This document shows, one piece after another, positions 7,025 through 16,858 of a stretch of DNA of 64,000 nucleotides; the first letter of the stretch is position 1; every line of letters begins with the position of its first letter. The notes beneath the pieces are model-generated. The model was given only the letters and a program-made list of their open reading frames with translations. It made no database searches and had not been told where the DNA came from. The stretch is taken from the IMG/VR virus record IMGVR_UViG_3300047408_000076, positions 1 through 64,000 of that record, one strand, 5' to 3'. The translations under genes were made by a program, and so were the position numbers. Origin of the DNA: a virus.

Positions 7025-10000
7025 ATGGCAGACGATGATATCGTCCAGCGGATAAAGATCACGGCTGAAGGCGGCGATCAAGTCGCCGAGCAGTACCAGA
7101 TTGCCGGTGACGCGGCCGAGAAGGCTGCCGAGCAGATCACTAAGGCCGGCGAGAGCGGCGGCGACGGCTTCACGCAGGCCGGCGAGGCGGCTGCGCAGGC
7201 TGCGGATGACCTCGCCAAGCTCGGTGACGCGGCACAACAACTTCAGGACAAGATCGCCGAGAGTACCGATTCATTCGGTAAGGTTTCCGATTCGATTTCG
7301 AATGCCGCTGAGGCGGCGCAGAAGTTCAGCGATTCGACTGACCAATTGCAGGCGGCCGGAACCGCGTTCGATGATCTTGCCGCCAAAAGCGATGATGCCG
7401 GCAAAGCCATAGCGCAGGCGAGCGAAGGGCTCGCGCAAAGCGGCGAGGCGGCTGATGCGGCGGCCACTGGCGTCGATAAGGTCGGCGAGGCTGCCTCTGG
7501 TGCGGCCGAGGGCATTGCCAAGGTTGGCGATGCTGCCGACCAGATGAGCGGCAAGCTCGATGTTATTGGTCAGGCTGAGCAATCGTTCAGCACCGCTGCC
7601 GAGAGTGCGAAGACTCTTACCGATGAGTTGACCGCGTCCAATGCGGCTGCCTCAGATTTCGACGCTACGTTCAAGCAAATTACTGATGATTGCGAGGCGG
7701 TTCATAGTTGTTTTGCAGACTTAGGCGCGAACGCCGATGCTGCGGCACAAGCGTTCGACCATGTTGCGCAGGAATCGGAGCGGGCGGTCGAGGATATTCA
7801 GAAGATCGCCGATGTCACTGCGGCGGCAGCCGGTGGGCTCGACAAGCTCGCTCAAAGCGCCGGGGCAGCGGGCGATGCCGCGCAGGGCATCACGATCAGT
7901 ATCAACAACTCTGGTCAGGCAGTGCAGGATTCGACGCAATTCTGGGCGTCATATGTGCTTGAGCAGGAAAAGGTTGCCGTCCAGGCGGCACAGACCGGAG
8001 TTGCGGCCGGCGAACTCGCTGCCAAGGTCAGGGAGTTCCCGCTGGAAGCCATCAAAGCGGCGGCGGCGGCGGCGGCGGCGGTTGCGGCTCTCACGTTGGC
8101 GATTGTCGAGGCAGGCAAGCTCCTTCAAAGCCTCTTTTCCGGCCCTTCTATTTCGCAACAGGCCGATGCCTTTCGGCAGGCCCAACTCGAAGCGCAGAAA
8201 ACCGCCGCCGAGATTGCACTTCTCAAGGCCCAGACGGACAGTCTCAGTGACGGATTTAAGGCAGCCAACGGCTCCATTCAGACTCATGTCGAAACTGTCG
8301 CCAAGATCGCCCCAGCGGCTGCGGCTGCCACCGCTGGAACAACTCAACTAGGTGAAGCCGCGACCTTGGTCGTAAAACAGTATGCCGATCTCAGTGATGC
8401 TCAGAAGAGAATCAACGATGCATTCACATCGAGCGGAATTGCTGGATCAAAGCTCTATCAGACGCTGACGGATTTATCTAGCGCCACCGGACAAAGCATC
8501 AACACCCTGCAAGTCGGGCAGCAGGCATTTGAACACATCGGAATCTCCGCAAGCAAATTCGGCGATGTCGTCGTCAATCTCAAGAATCAACTAAAGGACT
8601 TGGACCCCGCCAGAGCACTGCAAGATTCTGCCAACTCGATCGCCGATGCGACCAATAAGATAGCAGATGCAAACCTCAAGGTATTGGAAAGCAAGCGCGC
8701 GCTTTTACAGGCTGAGATAGCATCACAGGCAAGCGGGCGCGCCTCGTTCGACCAGCAACTGCAATTGGCCGAACTGAATCGTCAAATCGCCGATCAGACT
8801 AAGGGTCAAGCTGCTGTCGTGAGGGAGGTGGAAGCCGCCCATAGAGCGGTGCAGGATGCTGTCAATGCGGCGGCTGACGCGCAAGCAGCGAAGGCCAAGC
8901 TGGTAGCCACCTCACTCGGTACGGTCGTCGAGCAGATAAATAAGATAATTGCAGGGCAGAAGGACATCAAGTTTGACGAAGCGACGACGGCGGCTACCAA
9001 GATCAAGGCCGTTCAGGTCGCATTGGCGGAGATCGGGCAGACCGCAGGCAAGACCGGCGCGGATGTCGTGCAGGCGCTGGTTCAGATCATCGCCACCACG
9101 AAGAATCTCGATGACGCGCTTGCGATCGGAAAGCAATTCGGGTTCGACGATGCGCAAGTCAAGGCTATCCGCGACTATGGCATTCAAGTCAACACAGCGG
9201 CTGACGCGGTCGCCAGGATTCCGAATCTTTTCCAGAAAATACGCGAAGGCGGCGTGGCCATCGGCCCCGAGGCTGCCGCCGGATTCGACAAGATCAAGGA
9301 CAGCATCGGCAACATAGATAGCGCTTCGCAGCGGCTGAAGACGGCGTGGACGAATCTTTTCCCGACGAAGGACATGGAGGATTTCAATACCAAGTCCGTC
9401 GAGATGACGAACAAGATCGCGGATCACATTGCTTATGTCAATAATTTGAAGGCGGCTTTTATCGGGGCAGGCGCTTCGGCTGTCGAGATGGCTGATGCGG
9501 TTGTCCAGGCCAGCGCCAAGATCGGCACTAATCTAGCCTCCGGGCAATTCTGGGAAGTGCTTGGCGGAAAGATTGGAGAGGCGGCCGGCAAGTTCGCGAC
9601 CTTCTTTTCGGAGGTCGGCAGCTCGACAGCAACGATGGGATCGGATTTCGGGAAAGTATTTACCGATATGGTCGCAGCCGCTAAACGGTTTGCCGATCAA
9701 TCGGGCTTTACCGAGTTCAGGGCGAAAGCCCAGGAGGATACGGAAGCAGTCAATCAGTATTTCTACAAGCTGTGGGCCGATATACTTTCCAGCAGCAAGG
9801 GATTTTTCGCCCAACTTGGCGATTCGCTGACGACATTCGCCAAGCTCACAGGAATTTCCGATGCGTGGGAAGCTATCAAGGCAAAGTCCAAGGAATCTGC
9901 CGACGCTTCTGCTGCATACTGGGCGCGTCCCGGCATGTGGTCTGCGTTCATTGCGACGGCGGAATCAGCGATCACTTCCGTAGGTGGATTTTTCAAAGAC

Positions 10001-12166
10001 CTCGGCAGCTCGCTGGGTATTTTTGGAAAGCTTGTAGGAACCGAGACTGGAGCAGCCTGGGATAGCTTCGTCACGGCTGCCGAAAGAGCATTTGCCACCG
10101 TCAATTCTTCCGTTGGTGGGTTTTTCACCGAACTCGGCAATTCACTTGGGATATTCACTAAACTTGTAGGACAACAGTTCGACGACCTCGGCGCGTCAAT
10201 CAAGAAGTGGTCGTCTGACATCGGTTTGACCGCCCTGTTCCAGAGCATTAGCGATGGAGCGGGGAAAATGGCGACCTCTGTCAGCAACTGGTTTGGCGAT
10301 ATCGGCACGTCGTTCACCAAGCTTGCTACTGATATCGGTGCCGTCGATCTCTGGTCGAATTTTGTCGCTTCCGCGAAAAAGGCGGAGAGCGATGTTCGAG
10401 GCGTTCTGGCCCAGATTGCCGGTGGGCTTGCAGTAGTCTTCGGCGCGAGCCCCCAGACTGGCGCGGCAATCCGGGACTGGGTTAACGGACTGGAGAGCGT
10501 TACGACGGCGGCCAAGAATGCTGGAACCGCCACCGTCGATGCCGGTAAATCAACCGTTGATGCGGCCAAGAGCGCTGCTGCTGCCAACGCTGCTGTAGCT
10601 GAATCGCTCAGGCAGTTGTGGCAGAACGGATCGCTTTCCCTTGATCAGTACAGGGCCAAGCTACAAGCACTGAACGCGGTGAAGCCGACGATCACAGCCG
10701 ATCAGTACAGGCAGCAATGGCAGGATGGCATTATTTCTCTCGACCAGTACAGGAGCAAACTGGAGGCGTTAAATTCGGTCAAGCCACCGGCCTCTAAAGA
10801 CCTCTACAATATGTGGCAGGACGGCATAATTTCCCTGGAACAATACAGGAGCAAGCTAGAGCAATTGTGGTCAATGCAGCCCGGCGGCGTGACTGCTGAT
10901 GAGCTGCGTTATTTGTGGAAGACGGGACTGATTTCCCTGGACGAGTATAAGAGCAAGCTGGACGAGCTAGAGAAAGGTGCAGCTACATTTGGCACATCAG
11001 CGCAGCAGGCCGCGCAAAAGGGTGCCGATGGAATCAAGAATCTGGGCGATACTGCCAAACAGGCATCCGATTCTGTCAAGAAAATAGGTGACAGCGCTGG
11101 ACAGGGTGTCCAACAGATTGATCCGGCCATTGCCGACCTCAAAGCAAAAGTTCTCGATCTCCAAACACAGATTCAAAAGCTTTCACAGGCACCGAAGATA
11201 CCGACTCCAACTTATGATTTGAGTCCGCTCATTACCGCCGCCCAAAAAGGGGCGAAGGATGTCGAGAAAATATTCAGTGACATCAAGCTTACCCTCAAGG
11301 GCTCGATAGATTTTAGCGCCGTCACCGACGCTGCGGACAAGGCGGCGCGCGACATCGAGAAGACTTTCAGCGGCATGACACTGACGTTCTCTGGGTCGGT
11401 CGACTTCAGCAGCGTCGTCACCGCAGCGCAAAACGCATTCAGCAATATACATTTGGCTGCGCCATCGATCGATTTCTCAAGCGTCATAACGAGCGCGCAG
11501 GCCACTGCTGACGCGGTCCAGCAGATTTTCCAAGCTCTACAGCAGCTCGCGGCTGTTGATTTGAGTTCTGTCATCGCCAGTTTGCAAGCTTTCTTGTCGG
11601 CGGTGCAGCAGATTGCGGCTGTGGATTTTGGCGGTCTGATCAGCGGAATCAACAACGCCACCACGGCATTCAATGCTATGGCCGAGGCGGCGAACAATGC
11701 GGCGGCGGCGGCGAATGCTGCTGCGTCGGCAGCAGCGAATGCGGCAGCAGCAGGAGCTGGAAGCTTTGCGCGTGGCGGCCTATTCCGGGGTCGCGCTGGC
11801 ATCGACACCAATCTGGCATGGCTGAGCGACTACGAGTTCATCATGCGGCCAGAGGCGGTGATGCGCTACGGTGTGAACTTCATGCACATGATCAACAGCC
11901 TGCAATTCCCGTTTCAGGGGTTCCGCGAGGGCGGGTTGTTCCATCCTGGTGCCATGGTCATCCCGTCGTTCCAGGCTGGAGGAATCAATCAGGGTGGGGG
12001 TGGGAGAGGATCGAGCCCGGCGAGCATGCGGCCCTTGAATCTAACGATTGCCGGTGAGACGTTTGGCGGTCTGCTCGCACCGGAGGGGACTGCGAAGGCA
12101 CTGGAGCGGGCGGCGATCGGCAGACAGGTCAGCTCCACCGGAACCCGGCCGCGCTGGAATAAGTAG
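7025..12166 (+). CDS. Tape measure protein
   Basis: 1713 aa, the longest gene in the window. The N-terminal third is Ala/Asp/Gln-rich heptad-like coiled coil; a hydrophobic segment lies near residue 340-370 (poly-Ala stretch). Repeated W/F-x-F domains (FFxxLGxSLxxFxKL) fill residues about 830-1130, four copies of a 31-33 residue motif lie at about 1195-1318, and a Gly/Phe-rich C-terminus (SFARGGLFRGRAG, EFIMRPEAVMRYG) is typical of tape measure proteins. It sets tail length and acts during tail assembly and DNA ejection. By the 1.5 angstrom per residue rule the tail would be roughly 250 nm. GTAATAGCC precedes the ATG; the real SD is weak, suggesting coupling to upstream translation. Confidence 0.9.
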   Translation: MADDDIVQRIKITAEGGDQVAEQYQIAGDAAEKAAEQITKAGESGGDGFTQAGEAAAQAADDLAKLGDAAQQLQDKIAESTDSFGKVSDSISNAAEAAQKFSDSTDQLQAAGTAFDDLAAKSDDAGKAIAQASEGLAQSGEAADAAATGVDKVGEAASGAAEGIAKVGDAADQMSGKLDVIGQAEQSFSTAAESAKTLTDELTASNAAASDFDATFKQITDDCEAVHSCFADLGANADAAAQAFDHVAQESERAVEDIQKIADVTAAAAGGLDKLAQSAGAAGDAAQGITISINNSGQAVQDSTQFWASYVLEQEKVAVQAAQTGVAAGELAAKVREFPLEAIKAAAAAAAAVAALTLAIVEAGKLLQSLFSGPSISQQADAFRQAQLEAQKTAAEIALLKAQTDSLSDGFKAANGSIQTHVETVAKIAPAAAAATAGTTQLGEAATLVVKQYADLSDAQKRINDAFTSSGIAGSKLYQTLTDLSSATGQSINTLQVGQQAFEHIGISASKFGDVVVNLKNQLKDLDPARALQDSANSIADATNKIADANLKVLESKRALLQAEIASQASGRASFDQQLQLAELNRQIADQTKGQAAVVREVEAAHRAVQDAVNAAADAQAAKAKLVATSLGTVVEQINKIIAGQKDIKFDEATTAATKIKAVQVALAEIGQTAGKTGADVVQALVQIIATTKNLDDALAIGKQFGFDDAQVKAIRDYGIQVNTAADAVARIPNLFQKIREGGVAIGPEAAAGFDKIKDSIGNIDSASQRLKTAWTNLFPTKDMEDFNTKSVEMTNKIADHIAYVNNLKAAFIGAGASAVEMADAVVQASAKIGTNLASGQFWEVLGGKIGEAAGKFATFFSEVGSSTATMGSDFGKVFTDMVAAAKRFADQSGFTEFRAKAQEDTEAVNQYFYKLWADILSSSKGFFAQLGDSLTTFAKLTGISDAWEAIKAKSKESADASAAYWARPGMWSAFIATAESAITSVGGFFKDLGSSLGIFGKLVGTETGAAWDSFVTAAERAFATVNSSVGGFFTELGNSLGIFTKLVGQQFDDLGASIKKWSSDIGLTALFQSISDGAGKMATSVSNWFGDIGTSFTKLATDIGAVDLWSNFVASAKKAESDVRGVLAQIAGGLAVVFGASPQTGAAIRDWVNGLESVTTAAKNAGTATVDAGKSTVDAAKSAAAANAAVAESLRQLWQNGSLSLDQYRAKLQALNAVKPTITADQYRQQWQDGIISLDQYRSKLEALNSVKPPASKDLYNMWQDGIISLEQYRSKLEQLWSMQPGGVTADELRYLWKTGLISLDEYKSKLDELEKGAATFGTSAQQAAQKGADGIKNLGDTAKQASDSVKKIGDSAGQGVQQIDPAIADLKAKVLDLQTQIQKLSQAPKIPTPTYDLSPLITAAQKGAKDVEKIFSDIKLTLKGSIDFSAVTDAADKAARDIEKTFSGMTLTFSGSVDFSSVVTAAQNAFSNIHLAAPSIDFSSVITSAQATADAVQQIFQALQQLAAVDLSSVIASLQAFLSAVQQIAAVDFGGLISGINNATTAFNAMAEAANNAAAAANAAASAAANAAAAGAGSFARGGLFRGRAGIDTNLAWLSDYEFIMRPEAVMRYGVNFMHMINSLQFPFQGFREGGLFHPGAMVIPSFQAGGINQGGGGRGSSPASMRPLNLTIAGETFGGLLAPEGTAKALERAAIGRQVSSTGTRPRWNK
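10607..10978 (+). repeat. Four tandem SHOCT-like coding repeats inside the tape measure gene
   Basis: Four consecutive units share the core W-x-(N/D/T)-G-x-(I/L)-S-L-(D/E)-(Q/E)-Y-(R/K)-x-K-L-x-x-L, for example WQDGIISLDQYRSKLEAL. Unit length is 31-33 codons. The pattern resembles the SHOCT helix-turn motif (short C-terminal oligomerisation domain). Nucleotide identity is only moderate, so the duplication is old or maintained by protein function. Confidence 0.8.
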
Positions 12167-12179
12167 GGAGGCATCACAA

Positions 12180-12392
12180 ATGCCGGAACCGCAAATGTCG
12201 CAACGCTATCAGGTCGTGGAGACGACTGATCTGCTGACTGGAACCAAGAGCTATCGCATTTACGATCGCAGTCCTGCCATCACCCCGCCACTGGCCTCTG
12301 GCTTTGCCACTAGGGAGGCGGCGGAGGCGCGACTGCAAGAGTTGGAGGCGGGGAATGTGATCGTTGCGAAGCTACTGGAGCAGAAGCGATGA
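12180..12392 (+). CDS. Small conserved tail-region protein
   Basis: 70 aa, ATG at 12180 after GGGAGG. Sequence reads as a beta hairpin (YQVVETTDLLTGTKSYRIYD) followed by a helix (REAAEARLQELEAGN). Small proteins of this type sit directly after tape measure genes in related phages as I remember them. No function can be assigned. Confidence 0.6.
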   Translation: MPEPQMSQRYQVVETTDLLTGTKSYRIYDRSPAITPPLASGFATREAAEARLQELEAGNVIVAKLLEQKR

Positions 12393-12826
12393 ATTTGCCC
12401 CCGGAAGGTACGGTATTGGTGCTTTCGGTTGGCGGTGTGCCGCTTTACAGCGCGCGCGATCTCAGCCAGACGCTGGAGCCGATCAAGGCGGCAGGCAATA
12501 CGCGCCGCACCATCAACGGCATTCTGGTCGACCTCTCGGCCGACAAGTTCCACAAATACCAATCGACCATCCAATGTGCCGATATCGAAGCGCCCGCGCT
12601 CGATGGGATATTTCCCGGCATGACGCTGACTGTCGATTGCGTGGCGGAACTGGTCTTTCAGACTGGAGGCACACCATCGCGTCCGGTGGTCGCGGGTTCG
12701 GCCCGCACGGTCGGGGCCTACACCATCTATCGCCCGCGTCTCGACATGATGGTCACCGCCGTCACTCAGAGCATTTCCGAATACAGCCACGAAGTAAAAT
12801 GGGACATGGCGCTGGAAGAGGTTTGA
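12389..12826 (+). CDS. Distal tail-region protein, conserved family
   Basis: 145 aa, ATGA overlap with the previous gene. Beta-rich, with ARDLSQTLEPI, TRRTINGILVDLS, FHKYQSTIQCAD, APALDGIFPGMTLTVDC, RPVVAGSARTVG, YRPRLDMMV and a W-D-M-A-L-E-E end. I recognise this pattern from rhizobial siphophages, where it lies between the tape measure and a larger tail-tip protein. It is probably a distal tail or hub-associated component; the biochemical role is unknown. Confidence 0.6.
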   Translation: MNLPPEGTVLVLSVGGVPLYSARDLSQTLEPIKAAGNTRRTINGILVDLSADKFHKYQSTIQCADIEAPALDGIFPGMTLTVDCVAELVFQTGGTPSRPVVAGSARTVGAYTIYRPRLDMMVTAVTQSISEYSHEVKWDMALEEV

Positions 12827-12829
12827 ATC

Positions 12830-14752
12830 GTGGTCAACAGCTCATTCTATTTTGCTTGGGTGTCCAGCACTGAGACGGCGTTTAATGCGAGCCATCTGCG
12901 CGAAGACGAACTGATTTTCTCTTTCGAGCTGAAGCACGACGAAGGCCAGTTCGCCGAACTGAGCTTGGAGATCGCCAATCCGCATGTCGGGCTGCTCAAT
13001 CCCAGCCGCCTGTTCTGGGCATGGTTCGCGTGGAGCGACGGCAGCAGTGTCCATCCACTGTTCTTCGGTCGATTGATCGCCATCCCGGACGATCTGTTCG
13101 CGGATGTCATCACGATCAAGCTTGTGGCCAAGCCGATCGATTATGCGGTGCGGCAGATGGCGCTGGCTAATAGTTTGCGGGTGTTGCCGTTCTACGATCC
13201 GATATTCATCGACAGCAAGAAGCTCGACGATCCCAATGCTGTGCTGGAAGGTTATTCGGCGCTATGGCATGTCGATCGGATTACGCATGCGGTGACGATC
13301 TCTGACATTATTGCGGGCGAGGATGGAATCGTTGAGTTCTCGCAGAACGATGCGTTTTACGACAACGTGAGCATGAAACTCGCCGGGGCTCCGCTGATGG
13401 TGTGCGAGATCGACGCCGAGGTCGATTGGACGCAGTGCGATCACACCGGAGTTATCGAGTTCAAAACTGTCAGCAATCTGGTTGGCGACGCCAATCTTGG
13501 CAACGGCTACAACGTATCGTCTGGCGTGGCGAGCGCCGCGACTGTGAGTGGAGGCAGCAGCGATCCTGGGCAGACCACCTACACATGGGATTATAGCAAT
13601 CCAGGCGGAGCGCATACGGATGGCGAGATCATCGAGTCGGGCGGAACAATAACGGTTCCGTTCACTGGCGGATTTTTGACCAGCCAGAGCGTCTCTTTCA
13701 CGCCAGCGGATAAAGAAACCGGAACCGGCGAATCATACAGCATCAGCCAGAGTTTCACGAGCACCAAGGAAGTACCTTCGGGCAGCAGTGCTAGTAGTTC
13801 GACACCGACCAACATGCAGGTTGCGACCGAGGTGCAGCAGGATCGCAAGGAGGTCATCCACGTTCGTGTGCTGGCCGATTTGCAGCCGGTGCTGACCGAG
13901 GCCGACGAGGGCGACAATATCAAGCAGCAGTTGTCGATGAACTCACGCGATGCGGTGGAGGCTGGCGCTGCTACGCCGTCAGATGGTGTCTATTTTCCAA
14001 CGGCGCGCGGTCAGCAGAGCGTCGAGTATCTTTTGATGGTAGCGCGCGCGCATCTGCTGGCGGGCTCGCGCGTGGTTGCAGTTGGATGGGAATGTCCGTT
14101 CTCCAAGATTCTCGGCCTGAGCTGCCGCATGAACGCGACGATCGAGGACCCGCGTATTCCAGGCGGCGTCGCCTTGGGCAAGATCGTCACTTACGGCATG
14201 ACCGGCAACGGCGACAGCGGCCAATTCCTTGGCAATGTCACCATCCACTGCGCCGTCGGAAACGGCAGCTCTATCGTTCTGGCGAACGGCACGCCCGACT
14301 ATGTCGATGAAGGCTACGTCGACCCTGGTTATCAGCACTACAGCGGCAGGCTGGTGGCTGCGACAACCAATGACATGGCGTTCGAGCCACTCGGCTACGA
14401 AGCGGTCGGCATTCAACTCCCGATCACTGCGGATCAGGTACTCGTTCGCCACGAGTTCTTCGATGCTGGTAGTGCGTCCAACGAGCTTTTGTCATCTGGC
14501 GCACAGCACTTGATGACCTTGAACGTCGGGCCGATTGGCGACGTGATTACCTCGCCTCCTGCCGATGCTGTGGCTGCTTCTAATTATAACTATCAATTTA
14601 ATTCAGCGGTCAATAAAGGGATGAAGCCTAGTTGGCTGGAGCTTGAGTTCAAGCCGATTCAACAAATTTCCACCAATGTGGACTACGACGCCAGAGTGAG
14701 TCCGCTGGTAGTGCCGATGCAGATCAATCTAGCGGCTTCCTCAACTCCGTAA
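12830..14752 (+). CDS. Tail-tip / baseplate hub-like protein
   Basis: 640 aa, GTG start 4 bases after the upstream stop. The N-terminal about 220 residues follow a family I remember from rhizobial phages: REDELIFSFELKHDEGQFAEL, NPHVGLLNPSR, WAWFAWSDG, PLFFGRLIAIPDD, LRVLPFYDPIFID, VLEGYSALWHVDR. This resembles a hub-type beta barrel. A Gly/Ser/Thr-rich middle (about 225-330) looks like an inserted flexible region, and the C-terminal 300 residues are beta-rich. It would act at the tail tip, organising fibres or the cell-puncturing site. Confidence 0.65.
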   Translation: MVNSSFYFAWVSSTETAFNASHLREDELIFSFELKHDEGQFAELSLEIANPHVGLLNPSRLFWAWFAWSDGSSVHPLFFGRLIAIPDDLFADVITIKLVAKPIDYAVRQMALANSLRVLPFYDPIFIDSKKLDDPNAVLEGYSALWHVDRITHAVTISDIIAGEDGIVEFSQNDAFYDNVSMKLAGAPLMVCEIDAEVDWTQCDHTGVIEFKTVSNLVGDANLGNGYNVSSGVASAATVSGGSSDPGQTTYTWDYSNPGGAHTDGEIIESGGTITVPFTGGFLTSQSVSFTPADKETGTGESYSISQSFTSTKEVPSGSSASSSTPTNMQVATEVQQDRKEVIHVRVLADLQPVLTEADEGDNIKQQLSMNSRDAVEAGAATPSDGVYFPTARGQQSVEYLLMVARAHLLAGSRVVAVGWECPFSKILGLSCRMNATIEDPRIPGGVALGKIVTYGMTGNGDSGQFLGNVTIHCAVGNGSSIVLANGTPDYVDEGYVDPGYQHYSGRLVAATTNDMAFEPLGYEAVGIQLPITADQVLVRHEFFDAGSASNELLSSGAQHLMTLNVGPIGDVITSPPADAVAASNYNYQFNSAVNKGMKPSWLELEFKPIQQISTNVDYDARVSPLVVPMQINLAASSTP

Positions 14753-14770
14753 ATAAAAGGAAAACACTCT

Positions 14771-15043
14771 ATGCCTGACATGGAAAAGATCATCCGGCCT
14801 CATTTGCCAGCCAACATTGCGCCGACGGTAACTACATCAAAGTGCCAGACGGAAGCTCCAAACACGGTGGCAACTCTCGTGCAGGCTGCCAGTGGTGGCG
14901 GCACGACCACGAAGACGATCAATTCGCAGTGGGCTCATCACCACAAGAAATACATGACCAAGAAGGAGAAGGAGCAAACTTCTGGGAAAGACACTGGTGG
15001 CGAAGGTGTTGTTGGTGGGCAGGCCACCGATCAGCCGTCGTAG
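14771..15043 (+). CDS. Small unknown tail-operon protein
   Basis: 90 aa. ATG after an AAAGGAAA box. Ala/Thr/Gly-rich, with a basic HHHKKYMTKKEKE segment near residue 55-68 and a disordered C-terminus. No recognised domain. It is flanked by the tip protein and the next fibre-like protein in the same operon. Confidence 0.5.
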   Translation: MPDMEKIIRPHLPANIAPTVTTSKCQTEAPNTVATLVQAASGGGTTTKTINSQWAHHHKKYMTKKEKEQTSGKDTGGEGVVGGQATDQPS

Positions 15044-15070
15044 TCAACTGGCAGAAGCAAGGAGGCTCGC

Positions 15071-16075
15071 GTGATCCTATATCGCACCGCTGGTCCATGG
15101 GGACCCGGCACCGGAGCCAATCTGTCGGCCGCCCAGGTCGATGGTAATTTCTTTGATCTGGTTGGCCGAGTGCGATCTATTGAGCTGAATCCGGCTGAGC
15201 CGGTTCAGATCGCATCCTTCTATGCGGTTGGCAATCAGTTTTATATCGCTATGTCGGACGGCACGGTGCAGGGGCCGGTAACGCTGCCGACGGTGCGATG
15301 GTTCTTTCGTGGCAACTGGGCGTCTGGAGTTAGTTATTCGCGCGATGACGTGGTCACCGGCCCTGATGGCGCGACGACCTATCTGATCATGTGGCCGCAT
15401 GTTTCTGCTTCCAGCTTCGATTCTGGTGCCAACGACGGGCAGGGGCACAACTATTATTCGGTTCTGATGAAAGCGCCTGCTGCCGTGATGCCAGCCGGCG
15501 GTGTTCCCGGTATGGTGCTGACTAAAAACTCGTTCAATAATTTTGACGTGATATGGGACCAGCCTTTGGCACCTCCTGGTGGCGATGCTGGACAGGTGCT
15601 CAAGAAGGGCAGCGATGCCGATGGCGATACGGTTTGGAATTTTGTTCGCGTCGATGAGTTGCAAGACGTGGTGCTCGTTCCCCTGAATCACGGCGACTAT
15701 CTGCGATGGGATAGCACGGTTTTTCGATGGGTCAACAATCCGGGCGCGGTGTTGGCCGTTTACCGGGAATCGTCGTGGGCTCCAGTGTTGGGCGATGGCG
15801 GCGCGTTCATGGTGCTGGTCAACGGCACTGCCGACACGACGGTGTTTATTCCGCCTGATGACGAGCAGAACTTTCCGATCGGCACCGAGCTAACCGTGCA
15901 TCAGGATGGCACAGGCAAGGTCACAATTGTCGGCGACAGCAGCCCAACAGTTCCCGTGACGATTCTCAAGCACGCTAGTTTCTCAAATCAACTTCTCGGG
16001 CAGTACGCCACAGCTACAGTGAAGAAGACCGGCGTCAACGAGTGGCGTTTATTTGGTCTATTGGCAGGAGCGTAA
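15071..16075 (+). CDS. Tail fibre-like / structural protein
   Basis: 334 aa, GTG at 15071 after a strong AAGGAGG. The N-terminal segment (YRTAGPWGPGTGANLSAAQVDGNFFDL) is the opening I associate with alphaproteobacterial phage tail-fibre proteins, followed by a beta region (TLPTVRWFFRGNWASGVSYSR) and a chitin-binding-like aromatic patch (W-x-x-G-x-x-Y-x-x-x-D-x-V). The C-terminal 100 residues form a beta domain (TVFIPPDDEQNFPIGTELTV). It probably links the hub to receptor-binding modules. Confidence 0.6.
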   Translation: MILYRTAGPWGPGTGANLSAAQVDGNFFDLVGRVRSIELNPAEPVQIASFYAVGNQFYIAMSDGTVQGPVTLPTVRWFFRGNWASGVSYSRDDVVTGPDGATTYLIMWPHVSASSFDSGANDGQGHNYYSVLMKAPAAVMPAGGVPGMVLTKNSFNNFDVIWDQPLAPPGGDAGQVLKKGSDADGDTVWNFVRVDELQDVVLVPLNHGDYLRWDSTVFRWVNNPGAVLAVYRESSWAPVLGDGGAFMVLVNGTADTTVFIPPDDEQNFPIGTELTVHQDGTGKVTIVGDSSPTVPVTILKHASFSNQLLGQYATATVKKTGVNEWRLFGLLAGA

Positions 16076-16078
16076 ACG

Positions 16079-16858
16079 ATGGCGACTACACAAGAGAAGC
16101 GCAGGACGACTGAGATCAAGAGGGTTTACGACTCCACCGGAAAATATTGGGTGGACGTTGAGGTTCTAACAAATGCTTCGTTCGATGGCAGGCAATGGGA
16201 AGGACCAGATAAAGGCAACACAAGGCAGGAGACAATTCTGAGTCTCAAGCAGAAACTTTCGAAAGACGGTTCCAGTGGCGATGTCTTGTCGTTGGGATTA
16301 AATCCAGACAACCCGCTAATCGGACAGCCGCGAGGAGGTGTCCACGGCCCCAGGATAGAAGTCAAAGTTCCGGCAAGGGCTGTGGCTTCGCTTAAGGCCA
16401 GGAATAACGTCGATAGACAATTCAACAACACGAAGCGAACCAAGGATGCTGACACGCTCTCTGCTTGCGGCCAGATGAAACAGCGCATCAGCTTCAACGA
16501 CATTGCCGACAGGTTTTTGACACAAGGCGGCGATGATCAAGGAAAGCAGCCGCCCACGAAACCAAAGGACTACAAAAAGGCTGTCAGTGACACCGATGAT
16601 GGCGCTAATCTCTGGGTCGATATTTGTATTCCTAGGGACCCCCCGTTCAGCCGAGCGCGCGGGTTTTGGCAGCAAACAATCAAATTTCAGAATATCTGGC
16701 AAGGCGGCAAAGTCGATCTTCCTGGGGCCGCTGACAATACAAGTAAGAATGGGCCGCATTTCAAGCTCGATCTTTACCAAGTTCCGATCAATTTCGGCCC
16801 CGATACGCTCGCTGTCGAGTTTCACGACGGCGCTGGGCCTGCAAACAACACGAAGTGA
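16079..16858 (+). CDS. Unknown virion-region protein
   Basis: 259 aa, very polar, rich in Lys/Asn/Asp with few hydrophobic stretches. Distinct segments are IKRVYDSTGKYWVDVEV, a basic ARAVASLKARNNVDRQFNN and a C-terminal IKFQNIWQGGKVDLPGAADN. Codon choice is less GC-rich than in neighbours. No family recognised. Position between a fibre-like protein and a LamG-like protein suggests a structural or fibre-associated role. Confidence 0.5.
   Translation: MATTQEKRRTTEIKRVYDSTGKYWVDVEVLTNASFDGRQWEGPDKGNTRQETILSLKQKLSKDGSSGDVLSLGLNPDNPLIGQPRGGVHGPRIEVKVPARAVASLKARNNVDRQFNNTKRTKDADTLSACGQMKQRISFNDIADRFLTQGGDDQGKQPPTKPKDYKKAVSDTDDGANLWVDICIPRDPPFSRARGFWQQTIKFQNIWQGGKVDLPGAADNTSKNGPHFKLDLYQVPINFGPDTLAVEFHDGAGPANNTK

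Noticed and set aside
7025-12166. Lytic transglycosylase or peptidase domain within the tape measure protein
   Set aside because: I looked for HxH, GLxQ or SxxK-type motifs in the C-terminal third and saw none in a convincing setting.
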